A stretch of DNA of 64,000 nt from Talaromyces rugulosus (lineage: Eukaryota; Ascomycota; Eurotiomycetes; Eurotiales; Trichocomaceae), in NCBI RefSeq assembly GCF_013368755.1, contig NC_049562.1:3038001-3102000 (forward strand), in the 5' to 3' direction. Of the stretch, positions 34,151 through 45,500 are shown in pieces. Under the pieces are notes generated by a model. That model was not told the DNA's origin. It ran no database searches and saw nothing but the letters and a program-made list of their open reading frames with translations. Made by a program: the position numbers and the translations under genes. Every line of letters begins with the position of its first letter. Positions within the stretch are counted from its first letter, which is position 1.

Positions 34151-36719
34151 GGACAAATGGGGTGCAGGCGGGGCCGTGGGGCTATTGACGCGGTGGCCTG
34201 CCTCGTGCAAACAGTGCACGAGGGATGGACTCAAAAGCTTCTCATAGGCACTATCTTTATTGATGTTATGGGGGCCTTCGACCATATTGACCTCTATAAG
34301 CTTAGTAAGGCTATGAAAGCTGCAGGCCTAGATAATAATCTTATAAAATAGACTTTATTTTTTCTTACAAATAGAAGGGTCAGTCTTGTAATTGATAGTT
34401 ATAAAGCCTCTAAACAGCTTATTGACTTAAGGCTGCTTTAAAACTCATTGGTCTCCCTAATCCTCTTTTTTATCTATATCTAGGGTATATTTTAAGCTAT
34501 GGAACAGCAGGTGCTAAAGATTAAGATCCTGTTCTATGCTGATGATATAGGCCTGGTAGTCCAGGGAAGCTCGGTCTTTGAGATCTACAGGCAGCTAGAA
34601 GCAGCAGCAAAAGCTGCTATTGAGTGGAGACTGGCAAATAGCGTTAAATTTGATCCTAAAAAGACAGAGGCTATTCTATTCTCTAAGGCCATTAGTAGAG
34701 AACATAAAAATTAGATCTAGAAAGCTAAAGTGCAGATAAGAGACACTTTAGTGATATTCTCCTCAATAGCTATCCAGTGATTAGGGGTTTTACTAGATCT
34801 AAAGCTTATCCTTAAAGCCCACTATAAGTACTGCCTACAAAAAGGTTAAAATACTAAAAAACAAGTACAGGCATTATACAAGACCCAGGAGCTCCTCCTA
34901 GGCCTAATATAATAAATCTAAAAAACCACCACGCAGTCAGTAGCGTTTTATAGAGCTAAACTTTAGTAATATAAGCAAAAGAACTGCCTAGAAAGACTAC
35001 AGAATCTAATTAATAACTAAGCCTAGGCAATCACAGACATACTAAAGTCTACCCTATTAAAACTATTTATAAGGAAGGCAGCTTTAGAACTAATAAAGGC
35101 CCTATTAAATAATAAACAGCAGTAGTATATCCTAAGACTCCTAAGACTTCCTTAGAGACATCCAGCAGCAGAAATACTCTCTATAATACTTAAAAAAAAA
35201 GACATCTATACACAGTCTAGAAAGTAGCCACTAGAAGACTAAGCTTAAATAATACTAACCTACTAAAACCTCTAGAAGCTAGATATAAGCCTAGCCCATA
35301 GGCTACAAAAAGCCTTGACTACCAACCTCTCTTAAAGCTTTGAGCGTATAATAAAGCCTAATAATAGATTTATATCACTAGATTTTAGAATAGACTCCCC
35401 TAAAACTGCTATATAATTAGCCTTAGACCCTCTAAGTAGGATAGGGAACACTAACCTTTACTTAGATAATTCTAGGTTAAACGATTAGCGCATAGGCGCT
35501 ATAATAGCTTATAAACTACTTATTAGCCCTTAGAAGTTATATCTAGCTTCTCTAAGCACAGGCTTCAAAGTCTTTAATACAGAACTAATAGAAGTAGTTA
35601 AAGCCCTAGAATAAATATTAATAAAGAATTTTAAAAGACCAATTAGGGTGTTTCTTAATACTTAAGCCACTATAGACAGGCTTCAGTATATCTAGCCAGG
35701 CCCTGGCCAAGCTCTAGTGCTGTGGGCATATAATCTAGCCAAGGAACTGTAGATCACCGGCCGCAGGGTTACTATATGCTAGGTGCCAGGCCATAAGGGG
35801 GTCCTAAGTAATGAAGAAGCCAATAAAGCTGCCAAGAAAGCTGCAAAGAAGTCCTGAACAGGCAAATACTCGGGCATCTTACTGGTATATGCTCAATGGG
35901 TCTGTACTGAAGCTTATAGAGCTGCCAGGGCTAACTGGCTTGCTGCAAAGCTTGTAAAGCGTGTTTAGTGGATAAGCTAGGCCTACTATCCCCCCTGGGG
36001 ATGGAAGCTTGATCCAATGTTGGCGAATATCCCCAAGCATCTAGTGTGGCGATATTACCAGTTCAAGACTGGTCATATACTAATTAGGGTCTATTTACAC
36101 CGAATTAAGGCCTGAGATTTCCTTAATTGCTTAGGGTGCTCTAAGGAGACTAAGATGGTAAAACACCTTCTTACAAACTGTCAACAGTGGTGCCACTAGC
36201 GGGAAAAACTATATGCCGGCTTGGCCGAAGTGGGGGTAAAGGCCCTGCAGAATAGCAAGTAGTGCCCCGAAGCACGCCTATTCCAGGACCCAAAGGCCAC
36301 TATAGCGCTGCTGGCGTTTATAGGGGTTATTAGGGAGCGAGAGAATAACTAACAAGCCTGGGAGCAGGCCTATAAGACTGATAATTAGGGCATTAAGGCC
36401 CTAGATGAGGGAGAGCAAGAGGGGGAAGGATAGCGGGCAGAGGCGGCCCGCTATTATAGGCAACGCCCAAACGTTAGTGGCCATAAGAAGGGGGTAATGG
36501 TTGCTACCTACTATAAGCCCCCGAATCGTCCTACGCATATAAGTGGCTTAGGGCGAGGAAAGTGCAAGATACCTTGAAAGCATGGATCCAATGGAGGTAG
36601 AGGCACCGGTTTATAGGGGGCAATCCCTATAAGCAGGCCTAATCCACACGAATCGCTGTCTGTCATAGCCTAGGGCTCGGTATAGACGTTAAATTTGATT
36701 AAATAAATAAATAAATAAA
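34151..36719 (+). mobile_element. 5'-truncated LINE, unevenly RIP-damaged
   Basis: Begins in the reverse transcriptase region of ORF2 (GGACAAATGGGGTGC) and ends with a TAAA-repeat tail. Damage varies strongly: almost none at 34151-34330, light at 34500-34720, heavy at ~34840-35640, and light again towards the 3' end. Perfect 13-bp target duplications flank it, and no extra bases lie at the truncated 5' junction. All of the ORF2 remaining is closed by stops. Confidence 0.93.
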
Positions 36720-36732
36720 TAATTACCTAATA
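36720..36732. repeat. 13-bp target duplication of LINE 34151-36719 (right)
   Basis: Second copy of TAATTACCTAATA, immediately after the LINE tail. Confidence 0.9.
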
Positions 36733-36930
36733 AGTCATTATAAATAATAGAACTCTATAAATTAGAAAAATTAAACCTTTTTTAAGAGAGCTTAGAATCT
36801 TTAATTGATTTCTTATTTAGATAAGAATCTATTTTATAAATAATTTTGTATATATTAGAGGAGAATTTAATAAAGTTTTAGTAGTTTTTAGTTTCTTAAT
36901 TAAAGATATTATAAAATAGTTTACTCTATA
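36733..36930 (+). pseudogene. Ruined gypsy gag, second part
   Basis: Reading through stops, the frame near 36780-36928 keeps the Ty3/gypsy capsid pattern: Phe-Leu, a Tyr-Phe step, then Lys-Val-Leu, Phe-Leu, and Lys-Trp-Phe if the TAG is read as a former TGG. It ends at the TA target of the Fot1-like element. The same frame resumes at ~62101, after the whole nest. Confidence 0.55.
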
Positions 36931-36978
36931 ACGTATTTTATAACCCTCCCGGGCCACATAAGCCTGCCAGGCCACCCT
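36931..36978 (+). repeat. Left terminal inverted repeat of Fot1-like element
   Basis: 48 bp starting ACGTATTTTATAACCCTC. It matches the reverse complement of 38759-38806 except for three positions, all transitions, which fits RIP of an originally perfect pair. Confidence 0.9.
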
Positions 36979-36999
36979 ACCGGTAAAATCGACTTACAT

Positions 37000-38699
37000 T
37001 GACCAAAACGCCACTGTTTATCATATTTACTATATAATTTCTATACTAAATTGTTCAGATAGTACGTGCGAATATAACTAACCTGGTTACAATTAGAATA
37101 GGTCCATAGCGCGCGCCTGCATACCCCCGAAGCTACTTCTAGATTAGGCAATTATAAAGCTTTCTAAGCTGTTAATGCTGCTATAGCGATCTTACAACCT
37201 TCTAAAATTGTTAAAATCCTAGTTCTATCAAGAAGTCGTCCCTAGGTAATACACTTTTATTTCTAGTAATAATTCGCTGCTTTTAATTCCTGATTTTCCT
37301 GTGTAAGAATAGTAATAGAATTCATAGCCAAGAAACATCTTTTTATTAACTAGTCTAATACGCGCTTAGTAGGTGAATTTAGATAAGTAGAATACTGTCT
37401 TATAAGCCGCTCTATAGTGTTTATTTAATAAATTAGATTTTTTATATTATATAGTGTTTTTAGCGACTAATTTACAAAGAAATAACTTATACTTAATAGT
37501 ATAGGTGTTCATAATTAAATATTAAACCTTGATAGTATATATTTACAGTTAAATAAAGAAATGCTAGTCACTACAAAGCTATTTTTAATATTTTATATAG
37601 TATAGGCTTTATCCTGGATTTCTATATATATTATAAGAAAATTATCTTTATTAATATAGTTAATACTATAATATATCTATTTCTCAACTGCGTGCCTATA
37701 TAAGCGCTTAAAAACCGTGAAAATACCTATATTAAATAATTGAAGTAGATATAATAAATATAGCAGTATATATATAGAAATAATATTATTTATAGTATAG
37801 TACTGATCGAATTTAAGTATAAAATAACTATTATATTTATTAAGAATAAGAATATAATATCTTTTTTTTATAAATAGCTTTGTATAAGGGTTAAAAATCT
37901 TTTGAAGCTATTTAATCCTAAATTTATTAGATATTTAACTATTTAGTGATTTAGTAATTGATTAATTAAGTAATAGAGAAGATAAATTATACTAATTAAG
38001 TAGCTTGTTAACTAATTTCAATATAATAAGTAAAAATAATATGATTCTATATGTGTTTATATATTCCATAGCTATAATCTATTTTCAATTTCTAGATTAT
38101 AATAGATGAGATTTCTCTTTACAATTAGAACTATATATAATTTTTATAGTAGATATAATGCCTATAGTAAATCTAGTCTTATTAAAATTCTAAATATTTT
38201 CTTTATAGACTTTGTAGTCGGTAAAAATATGCTTAAGATTATTAAAAAAACTATCAATAAGTGTTAGATCTTTATATAAAGCGCACTTATAATTATATTT
38301 TTAAATGTAATAAGTCTTAAGGTTTTAATATTATTTTAAATAATTGCTTACCCAGTATTTACTAATAATAAGTAGCGAAATAATAGAATCATATTTTATA
38401 AATAAATAATTAATTATTTACTTTATTATAGAAGGCCTGATAGAGTAGTTACGCTTATCTATAGATATAATCTACTTGTAAAACGCGATTTCCTTAGTTT
38501 TTAATAATTTAGTATTGAATCTGTATTTTTCTAGACAGTATAAGCGACCCTACTGCCTATCTTAGAGCGTTGATCTTAGTACATCAAAAATACATGTTAC
38601 TTCGCGTACATTAGAGATTTAATCTTTATTTAACATGTTTATAGTAAGCTGAATTTTTTCTTTATTATTTAAGGCTTTTTTTACAGTGTTCCAAGGCAT
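37000..38699 (-). pseudogene. Fot1/pogo transposase, ruined
   Basis: From the ATG at 38699 the minus strand reads as a pogo-type transposase if stops are ignored. First comes a psq helix-turn-helix segment (Lys-Ile-Gln-Leu-Thr-Ile-Asn-Met-Leu, then Arg-Ser-Thr-Leu). A CENP-B-like second helix-turn-helix follows, with Tyr-Trp-Val-Ser-Asn. The start of the DDE domain reads NFNKTRFTIGIIST where active relatives have NFDETGF; the first catalytic Asp has become Asn by a RIP-type change. Many in-frame stops exclude function. The C-terminal end is not defined. Confidence 0.8.
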
Positions 38700-38758
38700 A
38701 TTGGCGTGGTTATTCGATTTTCAAATTTATGTTGGGTTGAAAGTGGGAGAAAATTGAG

Positions 38759-38806
38759 AGGGTGGCCCGGCAGGCTTATGTGGCCTGAGAGGGTTATAAA
38801 ATACGT
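38759..38806 (-). repeat. Right terminal inverted repeat of Fot1-like element
   Basis: Reverse-complement partner of 36931-36978, ending ATAAAATACGT before the TA target. The last bases also form part of the target duplication of LINE H. Confidence 0.9.
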
Positions 38807-38812
38807 TATATA
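38800..38812. repeat. 13-bp target duplication of LINE H (left)
   Basis: AATACGTTATATA, made of the last 7 bp of the Fot1-like element plus flank. An exact copy stands at 62088-62100, 23 kb away, defining the two ends of LINE H and its contents. Confidence 0.88.
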
Positions 38813-40596
38813 TTTATTTATTTATTTATTTAATCAAATTTAACGTCTATACCGAGCCCTAGGCTATGACAGACAGCGATTCGTGTGGATTAGGCCTGCT
38901 TATAGGGGTTACCCTCTATAAACCGGTGCCTCTACCTCTATTGGATCCATGCTTTCAAGGTATTTTGCACTTTCCTCGCCCTAAGCCACTTATATATGCA
39001 GGACGATTTGGGGGCTTATAGTGGGTGACAACCACTACCCCCTCCTTATGGCCACTAACGTTTGGGCGTTGCCTATAATAGTGGGCTGTCTCTACCTGCT
39101 ATCCTTCCCCCTCTTGCTCTCTCTTATCCAGGGCCTTAATGTCCTAATTATTAGTTTTATAGGCCTGCTCCTAGGCTTGTTAGTTATCTTCTCGCTCTTT
39201 AATAGCCTCTATAAATGCTAGCAGCGCTATAGTGGCCTTTAGGTCCTAGAATAGGCGTGCTTTGGGGCACTGCTTGCTATCCTGTAGGGCTTTTACTTCT
39301 GTTTTGGCTAAGCCGGCATATAGTTTTTCCTGCTGGTGGTATTACTGTTGATAGTTTGTAAGAAGGTGTCTTACTGTCTCAGTCCTTCTAGAGTATCCTA
39401 AGCAATTAGGGAAGTCTTGGGTCTTAATTCGGTGTAAATAGGCCCTAATTGGTGCGTGGCCAGTCTTGAACTGGTAATATCGCTGTGTTAGGTGCTTGGG
39501 GGTGTTTGTCAATATTAGGTCAAGCTTCTATCTCTAGGGGGGATAGTAGGCCTGGTTTATCTGCTGGGTATGCTTTGTAAGTTTTGTAGTAAGCTAGTTA
39601 GCTTTAGCAGCTCTATAAGCTTTGGTACAGGCCTGTTGAGTATGTGCCAGTGAGATGCCTGAATATTTGTCTGTTTAGGGTTTCTTTGCAGCTTTTTTAG
39701 CAGTTTTATCAGCTTTTTCGTTGCCTGGGACTTTCTTATGGCCTGGCACCCAGTATATAGTAACCCTGCGGCTGGTGGTCTGTAGTTCCTTGGCTAGATC
39801 ATGTGCCTGTAGCGCTAGGGCTTAGCTAGGGCCTAGCTGGGTATGTTGAAGCCTGCCTATAGCGGCTTGAGTATTGAGAAACACCCTAATTAGCTCTCTA
39901 AGATTCTCTATCAGTACCTACTTTAGGACTTTGACTACTTCTATTAGTTCTATATCAAAGATTTCGAAGTCTGCATTTAGAGGAGCTAGGCACAATTTCT
40001 AGAGACTAATAAATAGCTTATAAGCTATTACAGTGCCTATACACTAATCATCTAACCTAGAACTATCTAAGTAAAGATCAATGTTCTCTATCCCACTTAG
40101 AAGATCTAAGGCTAATTATATAGCAGTTTCAAAGAAGTCTATCTTAAAATCTAGTGGTATAGACCTATTACCAGGCTTTATTATACACTTAAAGCCTTAA
40201 AAGGGATTAATAGTCAAAACCTCTCATAACCTACAGGCCAAGCCTATACCCAGCTTCCAGAGGCCTTAGCAGATTAGTATTACCTAAACTCAGTCTTCTA
40301 ACAGCTGCTCTCTAGGCTGTACATAGACGTCTCCCTCCTTAAGCATTATAAAGAGTATTTCTGCTGCTAGATACCTCTAAGGAAGTCCTAAGAGTCTCAG
40401 GGCATACCACCACTGTTTACTATCTAATAGAGTCTCTGCTGGTTCCAAAGCTGTCTCCCTTATAAATGGTCCTAATAGGATATACTTTAACATGCCTATA
40501 ACTACTCAGACCTAATTATTAATTAGGCCCTACAGTCCTTCTAGACAGTTCTTTTGCCTATACTACCAAAGCTCAGCCCTATAAAGCGCCACTAAC
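38813..40596 (-). mobile_element. LINE H, segment 1 (tail, 3' UTR, RNase H part)
   Basis: The 3' portion of a full-length minus-strand LINE, with a TAAA tail at 38813. RIP damage is light up to ~39900 and heavier after that; ORF2 is closed by stops. The segment ends in AAGCGCCACTAAC, duplicated at 46901, where copy C4 inserted. Joined with 46901-49849, 54480-55167 and 61163-62058 it gives ~6.3 kb, the length of an intact LINE. Confidence 0.92.
40584..40596. repeat. 13-bp target duplication of copy C4 (left)
   Basis: AAGCGCCACTAAC within LINE H ORF2, repeated exactly at 46901-46913. Seventeen extra bases (40597-40613) separate it from the 5' end of C4. Confidence 0.9.
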
Positions 40597-40652
40597 AAAA
40601 CCGTATTCAAAAAACCCGCCGGGAAAATCAAAAATCAACCTTTTGAAATTCA

Positions 40653-42584
40653 ATGCTACTGGAAGGCATCCAGGGCTTCGCTATGGCCCCTGGACTCCCC
40701 AATATCGACAACCACCCCCTAGACCCAGGGGGGCAGGCGCTAGGTCTGGTGAACCCCGTAGGGGCCTATATAGGCACCCCAGCGGGGACAGCACCACCAG
40801 CGCCCCCCGAGGCAAGTGCAACAGTCCCTCAGAGCGAGGGCTTCTTGCCTAGCCTGGAAATCAACCCTAGGGAGTTGTTTCCCCCCCTAAGCAGCGTGCC
40901 AGGCTCCCAGGAAGCACCTAAAACTCTAGGGAAGAGACTACAGGAACACAGCCCTGACGGGGCAGAAAGAGCCCCCATGAAGGCCCTAATCGGCCCAGCC
41001 TACAAGGACATGGAACAGGCCTTATTAGGCCACTTTGCAAGCAGCAATAGCGCGCTGCACGCGGAGATGGCCGCTATGAAGGCCTATATGACCTCTCTGG
41101 TAGAGGCTATGGAGCAGCGCCTCACAGGCCAATTGGGCGCTCTGGAGCGCCGTTTCTCAACCCTAGAAGCTCAACAGGCCTCCCCGAACGCCCCAAACCA
41201 CCCCCTAAAGCCCCTATCGTCAGGGGGCGACCGCCAGGGCCCACGACAGCCTCTGCCATCCCAGGGGACGACGTTTGCAGAGGTCGCCCATGGCCCCCAA
41301 GCTAACCCGAATAGGGCCGCTAAGCCCATAGAGCCACGCAGAGCCTCACCCCCGATATCAAAACCACCCCCTGGGGTGAAGCCCGCAGCAGGCCCCCAGT
41401 GGGCCGATATAGCGGCCAGCAATGCCCAGGAGTGGCAAATCGTTACAAAAAAACGGGCTTACTCCCCGAACCAGCCCCCAAAAGTCCAAATGGACCCAGG
41501 GAGCCTGAAGCCTATTCGCGGAAGCAACAAGGGAGACCGCAGGCTTATATTTAGGCGTGAAAATGGCCGCACCGCCTCTAGAAAGTCTAAAGCTGATGTC
41601 ATCTTGCAGCTTAACCGCTGCCTAGCCCAGGCAGGCTTCCCGAACTTCGCCAGGGTAATAGACGCCAATTACACCGAATCAGGGGCTATCTCAGCCCTAT
41701 TGGACCAAGGAAGCACCGTAGGCTCGCTATTACCAGCCTATAAGGACCTATTAGTGGCTGCCTGCCACCGGGTCGACCCCGCAGTCATCTCAGTGGAAGC
41801 AGACCAACAGTGGCACAAGATTAAGGTGCATGCGGTGCCGGTAGCCCGCTATAGCGCCTCAGGGCTAGGCCTAGCCAGGGAAGAAATTGAATTAGGGGGC
41901 ACATGCACCCTAATGAGAAACCCTACCTGGATCAAGCCGATAGCGGCTATCCAGACTAATAAGCAGCGTTTCTCTACTATCGTTATAACAGTAGGAGGCC
42001 TAGATGACGCCCGCAGGCTACTCGCCCGGGGCGTACGCTTCGGGGGCAACAGGCACCCTACCAGCCCCTATCACGAAGTGGGTAAAGACACCGTTTGCAC
42101 CCGATGCTGCGGCATTGGCCACCGAACTTATAGAGGCTGCGGCACCCGACCACCACTCTGCACCGTGTGTGCTGGCGCCCATGAAGCCCAAGAGCACACC
42201 TGCAACGTGCTAGACTGCAGGGCCCAAACAGGCCACCCATGCCTGCATGCACCCACTAAATGCGGCAACTGTGGGGGGAAGCACCAGGCTGATTCCCCGG
42301 GGTGCCCCAAGCTTCGGGAGGCCCGCCGGCGACTCCATAAGCGCTTCCCTGGCGTAGAGGTCGTTATGCCCCCTCCCCCCCCTGAATGGACTGAATGGGA
42401 AGGCGTTGCTGAGGAGGCTTCTCCCCCAACCACTACCCAGGACGCCCCCCAAGCCCCAAAGCTTAGGGAGGTCGATGACGCTATGGAAGATGCCCCAGGG
42501 ACATCACCCCTACCGTACTCATCCCCGTGTCCAACACCAACGCCTGGAGCTGCAGCCCCTATTAATGTTGATTATTCAACATAA
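40653..42584 (+). CDS. LINE ORF1 (copy C4): gag-like zinc-knuckle protein
   Basis: 643 residues, the same architecture as the C1 protein: a Pro/Gly-rich N-terminus, a likely coiled-coil helix at ~107-175, and three Cys/His knuckles starting at C482 and ending near 551. It is expected to bind LINE RNA. The start lies 39 nt after the element's first base. I noted one substitution relative to C1 (Ser for Pro). The stop TAA at 42582-42584 overlaps the ORF2 ATG at 42565. Expression presumably depends on an internal promoter in the short 5' region, which contains no TATA box that I can see. Confidence 0.93.
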   Translation: MLLEGIQGFAMAPGLPNIDNHPLDPGGQALGLVNPVGAYIGTPAGTAPPAPPEASATVPQSEGFLPSLEINPRELFPPLSSVPGSQEAPKTLGKRLQEHSPDGAERAPMKALIGPAYKDMEQALLGHFASSNSALHAEMAAMKAYMTSLVEAMEQRLTGQLGALERRFSTLEAQQASPNAPNHPLKPLSSGGDRQGPRQPLPSQGTTFAEVAHGPQANPNRAAKPIEPRRASPPISKPPPGVKPAAGPQWADIAASNAQEWQIVTKKRAYSPNQPPKVQMDPGSLKPIRGSNKGDRRLIFRRENGRTASRKSKADVILQLNRCLAQAGFPNFARVIDANYTESGAISALLDQGSTVGSLLPAYKDLLVAACHRVDPAVISVEADQQWHKIKVHAVPVARYSASGLGLAREEIELGGTCTLMRNPTWIKPIAAIQTNKQRFSTIVITVGGLDDARRLLARGVRFGGNRHPTSPYHEVGKDTVCTRCCGIGHRTYRGCGTRPPLCTVCAGAHEAQEHTCNVLDCRAQTGHPCLHAPTKCGNCGGKHQADSPGCPKLREARRRLHKRFPGVEVVMPPPPPEWTEWEGVAEEASPPTTTQDAPQAPKLREVDDAMEDAPGTSPLPYSSPCPTPTPGAAAPINVDYST

Positions 42585-45500
42585 TTGCGGCCGTACCTAC
42601 CCCGCAACCTTAGGGGCTCTAGAAGCGGGGATAGAGCGGCAAATAGGCATTATATGCCTGCAAGAGCCTTATATTGCTTATGACTTCTCCCACCCAGGCT
42701 ATCTGCTGTACTGGCCAGGGGGGGAGAAGCGGGATCAACGGGTGCTTATGGCCATCCGTAAAGACCTTATAGGGGCGGTTAGGGTCGAGAACCGCACTGA
42801 TTTAGTAGACCACCCCTATTTACAGGCCCTGGACATATGGGAAGCACCAATAATTAGCGGGCATGCCCCCCGACGCACTAGAATAGTCAACTGCTATGAT
42901 GTGTGGATTGGGGCCAGTTACCGGTGGCAAGGGGCCTTCCCTAGACGACGCCGGGCCATCGAGGACGCAGACTGGGACCTGCTTATAGTGGGTAGGTGCC
43001 TATTAGTGGGTGATTTCAACGCCCATAGCCCTTCGTGGAACCCACTGGCCAAGGGCCGGGTTAACGCTGAGCCCTTGGAACAGCTTATAGAGCGGCACTC
43101 ACTATATGTTAATAACCCACTGGGGGAGGCCACACGCTATAAGAAGACCGAGGGGGTGTCAATTATTGATTTAGCGTTATCCTCGCCAACCCTAGGGCCT
43201 CTGCAAGCCTGGGAGGTGGATAAGGATAAGCCTACAACATCTGACCATGAGCTTATCGTCCTAGCCTGGGAAGCCCTAGAACCCCCCCCAGGAGGAATCT
43301 CCGGGGAGATTACTGGGTGGCAGATAGAAGCTCTGCAGGTAAACGAGGAAGCCCTAAAGCTGGCCACAGCAGCTTGGGCCTCAGAGGCTGTAGGCCACCC
43401 CCCTCTTAGTGATCAATGCACCGAGGAAGACCTTGCTAGAGAGGCCAATTGGGTGCAGGACACCCTAACCAGCGTACTCGATAGGCATGCCAAAGCAGTA
43501 CGGCTTTGTGCACGCTCTAAGCGGTGGTGGAAGCCAGAGCTGCGGCAAGCCCGGAGCTTATGGGCTGCAGCCCGCAAGCGGTGGCAGGCCCATGCCTGTA
43601 CCGACACCGAATTCAAGGCTGCAAGAACCGCTTATTACCATGAAATAAAGGCGGCTAAAAGGACCTGCTGGGAGGCCTTCCTTGCTGAGGGAGGCCCTGG
43701 GGGGAAGGAAGAGTGGAAAAAGGGTTCTAACCCCACTGGGAACCCTTTTCCCAAAGGCCCTAGGGATGACCTGGAAAAGCCTTCTCCAGGAGATCCTAAT
43801 AGGTGTTGGATAGCCCTACAGTACACTAAGCCACGGACTAATCCCACCACCCCAGCACTCCAAGGCCCGGATCTAGAGGCTCCCCCTGCCACTACCATGG
43901 CCGATAAAGAAGCTCTAATCAGGGAAACGGCATTTCCTAACGCCCCCCGTAGCTCCCCTCCTGGGGAGCTGCCAGGTGGACAGGCCCACATGCTTATAAC
44001 GCCAGAGCGGGTGCATCAGGCCCTATTCAGCCAGAGCATCAAGAAAGCTCCGGGGGCCGACAGGCTCAATTTTAAAGCATGCCGGCTACTCTGGGCACTA
44101 GACTCGCCCCGAATCATAGGGATGGCTAGGCAGTGCTTTCGGCTTGGGGTGCACCCAGGGGCCTGGAAGACCGCTAAAGGCATCCTACTTCGGAAGCCAG
44201 GGAAGCCCGATTACACCCAGGTGAAGGCCTGGAGGGTGATAAGCTTGCTTAGCTGCCTGGGCAAGGTTGTTGAGAAGCTGGCTGCAGGCCTTATAGCGGA
44301 CTGGTGTGAGGCCCAGGGGGCTTTACACCCTGGACAAATGGGGTGCAGGCGGGGCCGTGGGGCTATTGACGCGGTGGCCTGCCTCGTGCAAACAGTGCAC
44401 GAGGGATGGACTCAAAAGCTTCTCACAGGCACTATCTTTATTGATGTTATGGGGGCCTTCGACCATGTTGACCCCTATAAGCTTAGTGAGGCTATTGAAG
44501 CTGCAGGCCTAGATAATGACCTTATAAGGTGGACCTTATCCTTCCTTACAAATAGAAGGGTCAGCCTCGTAATTGACGGTTATAAAGCCCCTGAACAGCC
44601 TATTGACTCAGGGCTGCCCCAGGGCTCACCGGTCTCCCCAATCCTCTTTCTTATCTATATCCGGGGTGTGTTTCAGGCTATGGAACAGCAGGTGCCAGGA
44701 ATCAAGGCCCTGTCCTATGCCGATGACATAGGCCTGGTAGCCCAGGGAAGCTCGGTCTCTGAGATCTGCAGGCAGCTAGAAGCAGCGGCAAAAGCTGCTA
44801 TTGAGTGGGGACTGGCAAATAGCGTCAAATTCGACCCTAAAAAGACAGAGGCCATCCTATTCTCTAGGGCCACCAGCAGGGAACATAAAAATCAGGTCCA
44901 GGAAGCTAGGGTGCAGGTAGAAGACGCTTTAGTGGCATTCTCCCCAACAGCCATCCGGTGGTTAGGGGTCTTACTAGATCCAAAGCTTACCCTCAAAGCC
45001 CACTATAAGTACCGCCTGCAAAAAGGTCAAAATACTGAAAGACGAGTGCGGGCACTGTGCAAGGCCCAGGGGCTCCCCCCAGGCCTGGCATGGCGAATCC
45101 AAAAGGCCACCGCGCAGTCAGTGGCGCTTTATGGGGCCGAGCTTTGGTGGCATGGGCAAAAGAACTGCCTAGAAGGACTGCAGGGCCTAATTAATAACCA
45201 GGCCCGGGCAGTCACAGGCATGCTGAAGTCCACCCCGTTAGGACCGCTTATAAGGGAGGCAGCTCTGGAACCAGCAGAGGCCCTATTAGATAGTAAACAG
45301 CGGCGGTATGCCCTGAGACTCCTAGGACTTCCCCAGGGGCATCCAGCAGCAGAAATACTCCCTATAACGCTTAGGGAGGGAGACGCCCATGCACAGCCTG
45401 GAGAGCAGCCACTAGAAGACCGAGCTTGGGCAACACCAACCCGCCGAGGCCCCTGGAAGCTGGGCATGGGCCTGGCCCGCAGGCTACGAGAGGCCTTGAC

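Larger units (their letters stand above)
36931..38806 (-). mobile_element. Fot1/pogo-type DNA transposon, RIP-mutated
   Basis: A 1,876-bp element bounded by 48-bp terminal inverted repeats and a TA on each side (36929-36930, 38807-38808), the target duplication used by Tc1/mariner-pogo elements. Length and repeat size match the Fot1 group. The transposase is on the minus strand and destroyed. It sits inside the ruined gypsy gag, and LINE H later inserted across its right edge. Confidence 0.88.
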
